33,672 nucleotides of DNA from a virus. The stretch is from positions 1-33,672 of the IMG/VR virus record IMGVR_UViG_3300042923_000444; one strand, given 5' to 3'. This document shows, one piece after another, positions 13,779 through 20,760 of this stretch (within the stretch, counting starts at the first letter, position 1; each line of letters starts with the position of its first letter). The translations under genes and the position numbers were made by a program. The notes under the pieces are model-generated. The model searched no databases. It had not been told where the DNA came from and saw only the letters and a list, made by a program, of their open reading frames with translations.

Positions 13779-14463
13779 CCCACCTCGCATTGCCTCCACT
13801 TCTGGTGGACACCCGCGTCACGGCGGAGCAATGCACGCAAGACAACCAAATACTGCTGGCCCACCAGGGGCCGGGGACTCCCAAAAACCCTCACCGGGTC
13901 GGGATGCGAACCGGTCAACGATGGCGCGATTCGTACTGATGGATGACTCAATCCCCAGCACAAATCCCGGCCCCTGGCCCAGCAGGCGAAACAAGACTCA
14001 CAGGAAACCGTAGCTGTAGTGGGCAGGCGGGGGCGGGGTCGAAAGGGAAGAGCAGGAGTGACTTTGACGGGTCACCTGCTCAAGAGTCAGGCGTTATGAC
14101 GCCTGATACATATTTTGGCGCTGATGGTTCGGCTGCTGACTCCCTGGGCATAGGTCACTGAAACGCGACGGCGTGACGGTGTGATCGTTTGACTCCCGGG
14201 GCATAGGCCGATGAAGGCGCGCGGACGCGCAGGGCTGACGGTTCTTTCGTCGTGGTTCGACTCCACGAAGCCCGCGATGCAGCGAGCGGGACGCCTGGCT
14301 ACCAGTGCGGTAATCCACCCGCGACGTGTCAAACCGCGAGCTTGGCGGGCATCAGTGAAAGCACCCTAGCTGCGGGGTAACGCAGAGCCCTGGGACGGTA
14401 CACCGCTGTGCGAGTCAGCGGCAGGGCGCCACACATTCACTCCGCAACCGAAGGGAGCCCGTC
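13779..14463 (+). ncRNA. Non-coding block with many predicted hairpins (candidate structured RNA or control region)
   Basis: No convincing gene in 685 bp, exceptional in this packed genome. Seen: CCAGGGGCCGGG near 13862 inverted near 13957-13970; a bulged 11-bp hairpin (14050-14081, GAGCAGG...CCTGCTC); TCAGGCGT-TATG-ACGCCTGA (14087-14106) then a T-rich tail; two 26-bp direct repeats with four mismatches (14137-14162, 14190-14215); a compact three-way junction at about 14230-14276 containing the T-arm-like GTGG-TTCGACT-CCAC; and CCGCTG-N7-CAGCGG inside CCCTG...CAGGG (about 14389-14427). It could be one or more regulatory RNAs, a promoter/attenuator array, or an origin. Exact RNA ends are unknown. 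Confidence 0.45.
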
Positions 14464-14568
14464 ATGGGTGACATTGGCAAGCCGTTGAAGCACATCGAAC
14501 TTGAGCCCGTGGAAGCGCCGGCAACCGCGCCCGTCGAGGCTCCCGCAGAGGAACCGGTGCCCGCATGA
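14464..14568 (+). CDS. 34-residue acidic Pro/Glu/Ala peptide
   Basis: ATG 14464 is preceded by GAAGGGAG. Starts MGDIGKPLKHIELEPVE and continues as a Pro-Ala-Glu tail ending EEPVPA. Short peptides of this style are recurrent in actinobacterial phages and prophages, often just before the protein type encoded next. Its stop overlaps the following ATG (ATGA), so the two are co-translated. Likely disordered; role unknown. Confidence 0.6.
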   Translation: MGDIGKPLKHIELEPVEAPATAPVEAPAEEPVPA

Positions 14569-15293
14569 GCAGCGAAGAGTTCAGTGGCGTTGATTTCGCC
14601 GCGGGTACCGTCCGCGGTACCCGGTCGTTCAAGGTGGACAAGCTGGGGCGCCTCACGGGCGTTTCCTACGAGCAGGTGTGGACTCCTGGCGAGAACCACG
14701 CCGAGTGCCGGAAGGGCGAAGACCCGTACTCGCAGATGATACGCGGCATGTTCGACTACCGCTCCATCGCGTTCGGGTCGAGCGCGATGGCGGGCGGGTC
14801 CGTCGCCATCGGCAGTTCGGCGGCGAAACGATCCTGGGTTGACGCGATCCTCGGCGCGCCATCCACGACTTCTGCTGTCGAAGACGCAGTCGCGAAGGCG
14901 AAGGCAGAAGAGGAAAAGCGGATCGAGGATGAGAAGCGCGCTGAGGAAGAGCGGCGACGTCGCGACTCCCTCAGCGACTGCTCACACGGGTTCTACGGCT
15001 ACTACGACGGCTCCAACGACTACTACAAGGCGGGAATGGTCATGGGAGTCATCGAGGGATACGGGGAGACCGTAATCGGCACCCGCGGATTCCGGTGCAT
15101 GAAGGCGCGGATCGTTGCTATCCGCATCCCGAAGCACGTCCCGGATCGGCTGCGGAAGCTGGTCATCCGCAACTACCCGGACCTTCCGGTGTTCGACACG
15201 TTCAAGGCGATGGTGGCGGAGTTCCCGCCCGACGACGCCGGGGCAGGGTTCACGCCTGAGAAGGACCCTGACTTCTGGACACGGACGATCTGA
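14565..15293 (+). CDS. Conserved actinophage protein of unknown function (CSHGFYGYYDG type)
   Basis: 242 residues. N-terminal segment GVDFAAGTVRGTRSFKVDKL and GRLTGVSYEQVWTPGENHAEC, a helical charged linker (AKAKAEEEKRIEDEKRAEEE, residues about 110-130), then the conserved C-terminal part DCSHGFYGYYDGSNDYY and VIEGYGETVIGTRGFRCMKA. Proteins with these two segments are frequent in actinobacterial prophages and follow a short EPVPA peptide, as here. A charged coiled coil splits the two domains. The function is not established; nothing suggests an enzyme. Confidence 0.65.
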   Translation: MSSEEFSGVDFAAGTVRGTRSFKVDKLGRLTGVSYEQVWTPGENHAECRKGEDPYSQMIRGMFDYRSIAFGSSAMAGGSVAIGSSAAKRSWVDAILGAPSTTSAVEDAVAKAKAEEEKRIEDEKRAEEERRRRDSLSDCSHGFYGYYDGSNDYYKAGMVMGVIEGYGETVIGTRGFRCMKARIVAIRIPKHVPDRLRKLVIRNYPDLPVFDTFKAMVAEFPPDDAGAGFTPEKDPDFWTRTI

Positions 15294-15299
15294 CAACCC

Positions 15300-15431
15300 A
15301 TGCGTGATCCTCTCGCGTGGGTTGGTAATCGCCCCCCGTGGGCTGTACGTCAACGCCGGCGTGTTCTCGGACGCGCCATAACAACCGGGCTCCTCATCAT
15401 GGCAGCCCTGGTCTACGGAATCACCGGATAG
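15300..15431 (+). CDS. Small single-TM protein
   Basis: 43 residues from ATG 15300, seven bases after the previous stop. Basic N-terminus (RDPLAWVGNRPPWAVRQRRR) followed by a hydrophobic helix (ITTGLLIMAALVYGITG) at the extreme C-terminus; positive-inside rule predicts N-in topology. It fills the gap between two genes. No clear ribosome site, so moderate support. Confidence 0.5.
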   Translation: MRDPLAWVGNRPPWAVRQRRRVLGRAITTGLLIMAALVYGITG

Positions 15432-15439
15432 GAACCACC

Positions 15440-15694
15440 ATGAACGTTGACCCTGCGGTCTCGGCTGCGGCCGACACCTACGTGAACCTCCCCGCCAACT
15501 TCGGGGAAGACACCCACCTGATCCGGTTGGCTGAGCGTGACGCGTTCATGGCCGGTGTGGCGTGGCGTGACGGGCACCCCCTCCCACCGATCACTGAGGA
15601 GATGGTGACGGCGGCGTATGAGGCGTTCGTCGCTGGTCCGACGAGTGCGCGCGATTCGATGCGTGCCGCGCTCGAGGCGGCGAGGCTCGCATGA
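15440..15694 (+). CDS. Small protein of unknown function
   Basis: 84 residues; TAGGAACC precedes ATG 15440. Contains 'ERDAFMAGVAWRDGHPLPPI' and 'TEEMVTAAYEAFVAGPTSAR', patterns seen in many actinophage early proteins that resemble small helical adaptor domains. Its stop overlaps the next ATG by four bases. No known function. Confidence 0.6.
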   Translation: MNVDPAVSAAADTYVNLPANFGEDTHLIRLAERDAFMAGVAWRDGHPLPPITEEMVTAAYEAFVAGPTSARDSMRAALEAARLA

Positions 15695-16050
15695 ACTGGT
15701 CGGCCATGGTTTCGGATGCTTCCGACCGTCTCCGCGAGGACCACGGACTAGCACAGGCCGCAGCAGAAACCCGCGCTTACGACCGGACCCGCATGGGCGT
15801 CTCCTACAAGACCGGTCACCGACGCGGGTTCTGGGACGGGGTGTTGTACGTCCTTCAACAGCAGGCGTTGTGGGATTCCCTCACGGAGGGGGAAGCGGTC
15901 GAAGAACTCCGCAAGGGTCAGGGCTCACTGTTCTGGCCCTTGTTTCGTGATGACCCGAAGATCCTCGCTGACTGCCCCCGCGACGGGAAAACCGCAGTCG
16001 GGACCGAGGGCCTGTGCGACCACTGCCTATACGACTTCACAAAGGACTAA
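15691..16050 (+). CDS. Small protein with C-terminal CxxC-like motif
   Basis: 119 residues. N-terminal helical part including 'GVSYKTGHRRGFWDGVLYVL' (a helical segment similar in style to the preceding protein's 'FMAGVAWRDG'), then a C-terminal Cys/His group: ADCPRDGKTAVG, GLCDHCLYDF, a likely zinc site. Coupled to the preceding gene. Function unknown. Confidence 0.6.
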   Translation: MNWSAMVSDASDRLREDHGLAQAAAETRAYDRTRMGVSYKTGHRRGFWDGVLYVLQQQALWDSLTEGEAVEELRKGQGSLFWPLFRDDPKILADCPRDGKTAVGTEGLCDHCLYDFTKD

Positions 16051-16060
16051 CGAGCACAAC

Positions 16061-16282
16061 ATGAATGAGCCCAATTCGACGCCTGAGCGGCGCTATGGCG
16101 TCTCCCGCGTCATCCTCCGAAGCGCGGACGGCGACATGCTGCTGCGCGGCGAACAGTTCTGCTGGTCACCCGTAGACGAACCGCCGCTGATCGAGGTTCC
16201 CAGTATCGGTCGGTGCTGGTATCGACAGGTGTGGATTGACCGCGGGTGGTCGATCCACGACGACGAGGAGGTGACGTCATGA
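16061..16282 (+). CDS. Small protein of unknown function
   Basis: 73 residues from ATG 16061 (MNEPNSTPERRYGVSRVILR...). Beta-rich with DMLLRGEQFCWSP and RCWYRQVWIDRGWSIH. The stop overlaps the start of the ERF gene (ATGA), so it is co-translated with the recombinase. Could be a modulator; no family recognised. Confidence 0.55.
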   Translation: MNEPNSTPERRYGVSRVILRSADGDMLLRGEQFCWSPVDEPPLIEVPSIGRCWYRQVWIDRGWSIHDDEEVTS

Positions 16283-16902
16283 GTGAACTCGCGAAGGCCC
16301 TCGCCGCGTTCCACGCGGATCTGCCGAAGGTCGGGAAGGGATCAACCAACCCCGCCTTCAAATCGACGTACGCGGACCTTGCCGACATCGTGTCCGTGGT
16401 CCTGCCGGCCCTCGCGAAGCAGGGGCTTGCGTGGATCACCACCCCCCGCGTGTCGGATGACGGGTTCACGCTCGAGTACGAGTTGCGGCACACGTCGGGG
16501 GAGGCGGTGACGGGTTCGTGGCCTCTCCCGGACCCGGAGAAAGCAACCCCGCAGCAGATGGGTTCGGCTGTGACGTATGCGAAGCGGTACGCGTTGTCGG
16601 CGGTGACGGGGATCGCCCCGGATGATGACGACGACGGGAACGCGGCATCGTCTGGGCCTGGTGCGGCGCCGCGTTCGAGGTCGACGCGGGTTGCTGACCC
16701 GAAGTCGAAGATCGCTGATGCCCTGCACGCGATTTCCATCGCGACCACGGCTGAACGTCTGGACGTGATCGAGACTCACGCGAAGCAGATCGGTATCGCG
16801 GGGGTTGCTGAGGTGAGCGCGGCGCTTGAAGCGAAGCGTTCCGAGCTCGGTTCGAGCCTCACCGACCACTGGGCCGCAGCACCTATCCCGGAGGGGTCGT
16901 GA
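16279..16902 (+). CDS. erf: ERF-family single-strand DNA annealing protein
   Basis: 207 residues; ATG 16279 overlaps the previous stop. The ERF domain is clear at residues 1-115: 'LAKALAAFHADLPKVGKGST' with NPAFKSTYADLADI, VLPALAKQGLAWITTP, TLEYELRHTSGEAVTGSWPL, TPQQMGSAVTYAKRYAL and GIAPDDDDDGN. ERF proteins anneal complementary single strands for phage recombination and genome circularisation. A low-complexity linker and a second helical domain (150-200) follow. The SSB (21738) and RusA-like resolvase (21228) downstream complete a recombination set. Confidence 0.9.
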   Translation: MSELAKALAAFHADLPKVGKGSTNPAFKSTYADLADIVSVVLPALAKQGLAWITTPRVSDDGFTLEYELRHTSGEAVTGSWPLPDPEKATPQQMGSAVTYAKRYALSAVTGIAPDDDDDGNAASSGPGAAPRSRSTRVADPKSKIADALHAISIATTAERLDVIETHAKQIGIAGVAEVSAALEAKRSELGSSLTDHWAAAPIPEGS

Positions 16903-17426
16903 TGAATCCGTTGGAACGTCTTGGTGACGCCCTCGCAGAACTCGAGGAACCCAACAACCCGATCGTGTTCAAGGAGGACACGGAATGGGTGGTGTTGTCG
17001 TTCGCCCCGTTCGAACGGCGCGTGTTTCCGTCGTGGAAGGAAGCGTATGCCCATGCGTACACGGTTGCGCGTATCCCGTTCGCAGTCATCGAAACCATAC
17101 AGGAATGCTCAATGAACAACGAAAGCGAGCGCGAGGCGCTGGCGGAGGTCGTCTACTACTGGGACGTCTCCGAAAACGTCGGCAGCAAGGCGTGGGACCA
17201 ACTGGCGGAGGGGCAGCGCGACGTGTGGCGTTCGGCCGCTGATGTCGTCCTCGCGGCTGGTTTCCGCCGACAGTGGCCGATCACTGCCGCGCGCCCCTAC
17301 TCCGAGTCCACTGACATCGCGCACGGTGCCTGGGAAACCGACGACCTCGAAGAGTTCGCGATGGACCTGATGGCCGTCGTCGTGCATCGACGCGCCGCTC
17401 TCGAAGCCGCGAGGGACGCGTCATGA
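16902..17426 (+). CDS. Two-part protein of unknown function
   Basis: 174 residues from ATG 16902 (overlaps the ERF stop). Residues 1-70 form a small domain (EWVVLSFAPFERRVFPSWKE). Residues 71-174 form another (EREALAEVVYYWD, TDDLEEFAMDLMAVVVHRRA). An internal Met at 17112 is preceded by AGGAA at seven bases, so the second part could also be made separately; the architecture looks like two ancestral small genes fused. Neither domain is recognised. Confidence 0.55.
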   Translation: MNPLERLGDALAELEEPNNPIVFKEDTEWVVLSFAPFERRVFPSWKEAYAHAYTVARIPFAVIETIQECSMNNESEREALAEVVYYWDVSENVGSKAWDQLAEGQRDVWRSAADVVLAAGFRRQWPITAARPYSESTDIAHGAWETDDLEEFAMDLMAVVVHRRAALEAARDAS

Positions 17427-17584
17427 CTTCCCCTATTGGTGATGCGGTTCGGTCTATGGCGTTCTCCACGTTCACGTGCGCCTGGTGCGGTGTGAACCCG
17501 ATGCGGGGGACAGCCCAGGACGTTGACGGGACCATGCTCCCCACCTGCGGAACACACGGAGACGACGATGACGACGACGACTGA
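17423..17584 (+). CDS. Small zinc-finger-like protein with poly-Asp tail
   Basis: 53 residues from ATG 17423 (ATGA overlap). 'FTCAWCGVNP' and 'PTCGTH' provide a C-x2-C ... C-x2-H set for one zinc. The C-terminus is a run of seven aspartates, encoded by GAC repeats that at the same time hold the start codon of the next gene in another frame. Confidence 0.6.
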   Translation: MTSPIGDAVRSMAFSTFTCAWCGVNPMRGTAQDVDGTMLPTCGTHGDDDDDDD

Positions 17585-17819
17585 AGACCTCGAGATCCTG
17601 CCAGCCGAAGTCGCGGTCTGGGAACCCTCGGACGATATCGTCCACGAAGGTTGCCCGCGTTGTACCCGCCGGCGCGGTCCCAGCAAGTCGTTCTGCGGTA
17701 TCGCCCTCGACTGGGAAGTGGTTCCCGGAAACGCGGGGATCGAGGCTGGTGAGCAGGAGTGCACGATGTGTTCGCTCATCAACGTTTGCCCGGAGTGTGG
17801 GTGGAGAGCGCGACGATGA
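17568..17819 (+). CDS. Zinc-ribbon protein, N-terminal paralogue of next gene
   Basis: 83 residues from ATG 17568 (MTTTTEDLEILP...). Three CxxC-type elements: GCPRCTRRRG, ECTMCSLIN and VCPECGWR, enough for one or two zinc sites. The N-terminus MTTTT-DLEIL is shared with the next protein, and both genes begin inside a perfect 22-bp repeat, indicating duplication. An earlier in-frame ATG would overlap the upstream gene extensively and is less likely. Confidence 0.6.
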   Translation: MTTTTEDLEILPAEVAVWEPSDDIVHEGCPRCTRRRGPSKSFCGIALDWEVVPGNAGIEAGEQECTMCSLINVCPECGWRARR

Positions 17820-18064
17820 CGACGACGACTGACAGTGACCTCGAAATCCTCATCCTCAACGGGGAAGGACCATCCTGCGAGTTCAAGCATGGTGCCACCC
17901 TCCCCTGCACCGACGACGTCACCCACCGTGTCATCGCCTGCCGACAGCAGGGGAACGTGTGTGCTGCGGCGGCTGAGTTGACCCGGTACCGGATGGAGAA
18001 CGGGGCAACGTGTTCCGGATGCCACCAGCCCGCCGGCGACTGCTGGTATCTGAGGCCGATCTGA
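17816..18064 (+). CDS. Cys-rich protein, N-terminal paralogue of preceding gene
   Basis: 82 residues from ATG 17816 (MTTTTDSDLEILILNGEG...). Cysteines at SCEFKHG, LPCTDD, IACRQQGNVC, TCSGCHQPAGDC. The start lies in the second copy of the 22-bp repeat and overlaps the stop of the preceding gene. The C-terminal CSGC...DC looks zinc-binding. The stop overlaps the ATG of the HNH gene. Confidence 0.55.
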   Translation: MTTTTDSDLEILILNGEGPSCEFKHGATLPCTDDVTHRVIACRQQGNVCAAAAELTRYRMENGATCSGCHQPAGDCWYLRPI

Positions 18065-18408
18065 TGGGCCGTGCTACACCGGTCCCCGCGAAAACCCGCC
18101 GCATCGTTGAAGAACGGTGCGGCGGTATCTGTGAGGGGTGCGGGCAACGGGAAGCAACCGAACTGCACCACCGCAAATACCGGTCCCGTGGCGGCGGACA
18201 CGAAATCACCAACCTCATTTTCTTGTGTGGGTGGGGCAACCATACGGGATGCCATGGGACCGCGCATTCCGCTGAGGGGCACGAGCTCGGATGGTCCGTG
18301 AACTCGTGGGCCGACCCCGCACTCACGCCCGTGTTGTGGCGGGGTGGGATGTCGTGGCTCACCGCGGATGGGCGTGTTGAACCTTCCGGCCTTGAGCCGA
18401 ACTTCTAG
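18064..18408 (+). CDS. HNH endonuclease
   Basis: 114 residues from ATG 18064. HNH signature: CEGCGQREATELHHRKYRSR (CxxC at 23/26, His35-His36), GGGHEITNLIFLCGW (Asn50, Cys55), then CHGTAHS (Cys63/His64, His68). All metal and catalytic positions appear intact. It sits in the early region among small zinc proteins, unlike the second HNH gene next to terminase, so it is either a free-standing nuclease used in recombination or a homing-type element. It overlaps the previous stop. Confidence 0.85.
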   Translation: MGRATPVPAKTRRIVEERCGGICEGCGQREATELHHRKYRSRGGGHEITNLIFLCGWGNHTGCHGTAHSAEGHELGWSVNSWADPALTPVLWRGGMSWLTADGRVEPSGLEPNF

Positions 18409-18416
18409 GAGCAGTG

Positions 18417-18794
18417 ATGCCTAAGCGTATTCAGATGTCCCGGCAGCGACCGTGGCGGGCGGAGAACCCGGATGCGGTGATCGTGTCGCGTCCGTCGAAG
18501 TGGGGCAACCCATATCGCATCACCAGGGATCGTCTCATCGACGGGACCATGGCCAACATCGTTCGGGGCAGTCATGTTCTGGGCGTGAGCGCGGACGCCT
18601 CCGAGGCTCGGGCGTGGGCGGTAGAGGCGTTCGAACTCCAGACCGGCCCGTTCGGCGCCCATGAGTATGACACCGAAACGCTCGCCCTCCTGCGTGCCGA
18701 GCTCGCGGGCCGTGACCTCGCGTGCTGGTGTCCGCTCGATCAGCCGTGCCATGCCGACGTGCTGCTCAAGCTCGCGAACGGAGACGATTCGTGA
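18417..18794 (+). CDS. DUF4326 family protein (copy 2)
   Basis: 125 residues; ATG 18417 preferred (AGGAG upstream). Family motifs: 'VIVSRPSKWGNPYRI' near residue 20-34 and 'DLACWCPLDQPCHADVLLKL' at about 102-121. It aligns by eye with the copy at 9204 at both motifs but differs in between (here an inserted segment TMANIVRGSHVLGVSADASE), so the two are anciently diverged, not a recent duplicate. Biochemical role of the family is not established. Confidence 0.8.
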   Translation: MPKRIQMSRQRPWRAENPDAVIVSRPSKWGNPYRITRDRLIDGTMANIVRGSHVLGVSADASEARAWAVEAFELQTGPFGAHEYDTETLALLRAELAGRDLACWCPLDQPCHADVLLKLANGDDS

Positions 18795-18985
18795 CTGATC
18801 CGTGGGTGATGAACCTTATCGGTATGGCGTCCGGTGCTGGCATCCCGGCACGTGACGCAGCAATCCGTGCCCTCTGGGTCAATCACGGGTTCACGGTGGA
18901 AGAGATCCATGAGGTGTGTTCCGTGGATTTGGGCGTTATCCGGTGGGCGCTGCTACACGCACCCACCATCCGAACAAACGACTAG
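18791..18985 (+). CDS. Small helical protein
   Basis: 64 residues from GTG 18791 (GTGA overlap). Helix-loop-helix pattern: GIPARDAAIRALWVNHGFTVEE followed by VDLGVIRWALLHAP, similar in spacing to an HTH of the sigma-like class ('FTVEEIHEVCSVDLGVIRWAL'). May be a small DNA-binding adaptor for the replication gene that follows after nine bases. Confidence 0.55.
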   Translation: MTDPWVMNLIGMASGAGIPARDAAIRALWVNHGFTVEEIHEVCSVDLGVIRWALLHAPTIRTND

Positions 18986-18993
18986 GGAGGGTC

Positions 18994-19647
18994 ATGCCAC
19001 GTGATTCACGCCTGTACATGACGTTCCCCATCGACGTGCACCGTCACCCGAAGTTCCGGCGACTGTCTGACTCCGCAAAGTGGGCGTTCGTCGAGATGAA
19101 CGGGGAAGCCCGGATCGCTGAGAACGATGGACGGTTCACGGCTGACGAGGCCGAGTTCATGTGGCCCGGTGACGTGCTGGCCGAGCTGACCGGTTCCCAC
19201 CCGACGAGACCGCTGGTGGCTCGTGACGGGTCGGATTACGTCATCCGGGATTATGCGGAGCATCAGTTCACGAAGGCGGATCGGGATGAGTTGACGCGGA
19301 AGCGTCGTGAGGCTGGGGTGCTGGGGGCCGCGAAGCGGGAAAGCAACCGGCAAGCAAGTGCCAAGCAAGTGCTTAGCAAAGTTGAGCAAAGCCAAGCAGG
19401 GATAGGGGTAGGGACAGGGATACCACCCTCTAAAGAGGGTGGGGCACCCGCGCCCTTCTGCCCTAACCATCCCGGTGGGACGGATCGTCCGTGCGGACCA
19501 TGCCGGACTGCGCGTCTCGCGTTCGAGTCGGTGCAGGTTGAGGTGAAGCGGAGGGCGTCGACTGTTCCGGAGGTGCGACGGGAACGAACGTGCACGGTAC
19601 ACGCGGAATACCCGCTGCCCTGCCACAGATGCGAAGAGGGAACATGA
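18994..19647 (+). CDS. Putative replication initiation/organiser protein
   Basis: 217 residues; GGGAGG is seven bases before ATG 18994. The N-terminal domain (1-110: RLYMTFPIDVHRHPKFRRLS, AKWAFVEMNGEARIAENDGRF, YVIRDYAEHQFTKADRDELT) is a winged-helix type typical of actinophage replication proteins of the DnaD/GP-O-like class. A Gln/Lys/Ser-rich linker (120-145) is encoded by iteron-like repeats. The C-terminus has a Cys/His group (CPNHPGGTDRPCGPC...CHRC), probably zinc-binding. It is expected to bind the origin and load helicase; no helicase gene is visible nearby. Confidence 0.6.
   Translation: MPRDSRLYMTFPIDVHRHPKFRRLSDSAKWAFVEMNGEARIAENDGRFTADEAEFMWPGDVLAELTGSHPTRPLVARDGSDYVIRDYAEHQFTKADRDELTRKRREAGVLGAAKRESNRQASAKQVLSKVEQSQAGIGVGTGIPPSKEGGAPAPFCPNHPGGTDRPCGPCRTARLAFESVQVEVKRRASTVPEVRRERTCTVHAEYPLPCHRCEEGT
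19340..19395 (+). repeat. Iteron-like tandem repeats inside the replication gene (candidate origin)
   Basis: CAAGCAAGTGC is perfectly repeated in tandem at 19351-19361 and 19362-19372. Related units flank it: AAAGCAACCGG (19340-19350), TTAGCAAAG (19373-19381), TTGAGCAAAG (19382-19391), then CCAAGCAGG. The shared core is AGCAA at a period of 9-11 bp, about one helical turn, and the stretch is clearly less GC-rich than its surroundings. It is followed by CCACCCTC-TAAA-GAGGGTGG (about 19423-19442). The arrangement recalls the lambda O gene, where the origin lies within the initiator gene. Confidence 0.5.
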
Positions 19648-20411
19648 GCCTGTATTACGAAGACGAGTACGTGCAACTCCACCACGGGGACTGCCTGGAC
19701 GTGATGCGGAAGATGGCTGACGAGTCGGTCGACATCGTGGTCACTTCCCCTCCCTACAACATGGGGCTGGTCCCCGGCGGCAACGGCCGCGGCATGTACC
19801 GGCCGGGCGCGAGCAACAAGGCCGGGCGGTTCCGTGACGGCTACGGCGAGCACGACGACGCGATGGAACAGTCCGACTACGACGCATGGCAACGCGAGGT
19901 TCTGGTCGAATGTTGGCGAATCGCCAGGGTGGGCGTCTTCTACAACCACCGCCCACGCGTCGAACACGGCGTTCTCCGCGATCCGCTGAGCAACGACTTC
20001 GGCATCCCGCTTCGACAGAGGATTATCTGGAACCGCGGCACCGGGATCGACGTCAACCTCCGCGCGTTCTGCACCCGAGGTGAGTACATCCTTCTGTTCG
20101 CTAAGCCTGACTTCAAGCTGGTGGACCACGCTGCGTCCGGTATGGGCGATGTGTGGGATCTCGGCATCGACCGTGAGATGACAGGTAAGCACCCGGCGCC
20201 GTTCCCTGTGGCGCTTCCCGCCCGTTGCATCGCCGCCACCGGCGCACAGTCCGTCCTCGATCCGTTCGCTGGGTCCGGGTCCACGCTGCGCGCTGCTGTC
20301 AACCTAGGAATTCGCGGCGTGGGCATCGAACTGGAACGCGGGTTCTGTGACCTGGCAGTGGGGCGTCTGGCGCAGCAGGCATTCGACTTCTCGGGACTCG
20401 AAGCGTCCTAG
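19644..20411 (+). CDS. DNA methyltransferase, N6-adenine/N4-cytosine (beta-class)
   Basis: 255 residues from ATG 19644 (GAGGGA upstream). Catalytic motif IV TSPPYN at 34-39 comes first and the AdoMet-binding DPFAGSGST at 206-214 last: beta-class order. LHHGDCLDVM (motif III-like) starts it and GIRGVGIELE (motif II) follows. It transfers a methyl group from AdoMet to an exocyclic amino group; the S/T-PPYN form favours N4-cytosine or N6-adenine, not resolved here. No restriction partner is beside it, so it is probably a solitary anti-restriction or regulatory methylase. Followed by a terminator. Confidence 0.9.
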   Translation: MSLYYEDEYVQLHHGDCLDVMRKMADESVDIVVTSPPYNMGLVPGGNGRGMYRPGASNKAGRFRDGYGEHDDAMEQSDYDAWQREVLVECWRIARVGVFYNHRPRVEHGVLRDPLSNDFGIPLRQRIIWNRGTGIDVNLRAFCTRGEYILLFAKPDFKLVDHAASGMGDVWDLGIDREMTGKHPAPFPVALPARCIAATGAQSVLDPFAGSGSTLRAAVNLGIRGVGIELERGFCDLAVGRLAQQAFDFSGLEAS

Positions 20412-20425
20412 ACCTAACAACCCCC

Positions 20426-20461
20426 GAAACGGTCCTCACTTTCCATGGTGGGGGCCGTTTC
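20426..20461 (+). terminator. Intrinsic terminator after the methyltransferase
   Basis: A 14-bp stem (20426-20439 with 20448-20461, two T-G wobbles), 8-nt loop, then TTCT. It separates the replication/methylase operon from the HTH/WhiB genes. Confidence 0.75.
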
Positions 20462-20484
20462 TTCTACCCCCATGGAGACCAACC

Positions 20485-20760
20485 GTGAGAATCATGGTCG
20501 ACCTAGACCCCCGCGACGTATGGCGGATACAGGAACAAGCCGAACGGCAAGGCATCACCCCCGGCGAAGTCCTCCGCGACGAACTCACCCGCCAACGCAG
20601 AGGCAGAGACCTCCCCGAAATCGTCCGCAACCGTGTCCAAGCCGGCATGTGCGACGCCGACATAGCCACCGAACTCGGATGGCCCACCGTCGCCACCATC
20701 GCCCACACCCGCCGAACCCTCGGCCTACCCGCAAACCCCCGATACAGGAGAACACGATGA
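20485..20760 (+). CDS. DNA-binding protein with RHH-like N-terminus and HTH-like C-terminus
   Basis: 91 residues from GTG 20485 (GGAGA upstream; ATG 20494 is an alternative). 'IMVDLDPRDVWRIQEQAERQ' then 'GITPGEVLRDELTRQR' resembles a ribbon-helix-helix; 'AGMCDADIATELGWPTVATI' then AHTRRTLGL resembles an HTH of the sigma-70 region-4 type. Two DNA-binding modules in 91 residues is unusual. It overlaps the WhiB-like gene start and is probably co-expressed with it as a regulator. Confidence 0.6.
   Translation: MRIMVDLDPRDVWRIQEQAERQGITPGEVLRDELTRQRRGRDLPEIVRNRVQAGMCDADIATELGWPTVATIAHTRRTLGLPANPRYRRTR

Noticed and set aside
14228-14276. A second tRNA in the non-coding block, because of GTGG-TTCGACT-CCAC and GGGCT/AGCCC pairing
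   Set aside because: Only about 47 nt, no D-arm, no variable loop and a bulged acceptor-like stem. It cannot form a canonical cloverleaf; kept only as part of a structured region.
14087-14332. Minus-strand frames within the 13779-14463 block
   Set aside because: Composition is typical of spurious reading, there is no ribosome site, and the hairpins explain the sequence better.
17423-18408. Toxin-antitoxin or other defence system made of the small zinc genes plus HNH
   Set aside because: No recognisable toxin or antitoxin fold. The coupling is equally explained by ordinary phage early-operon packing.
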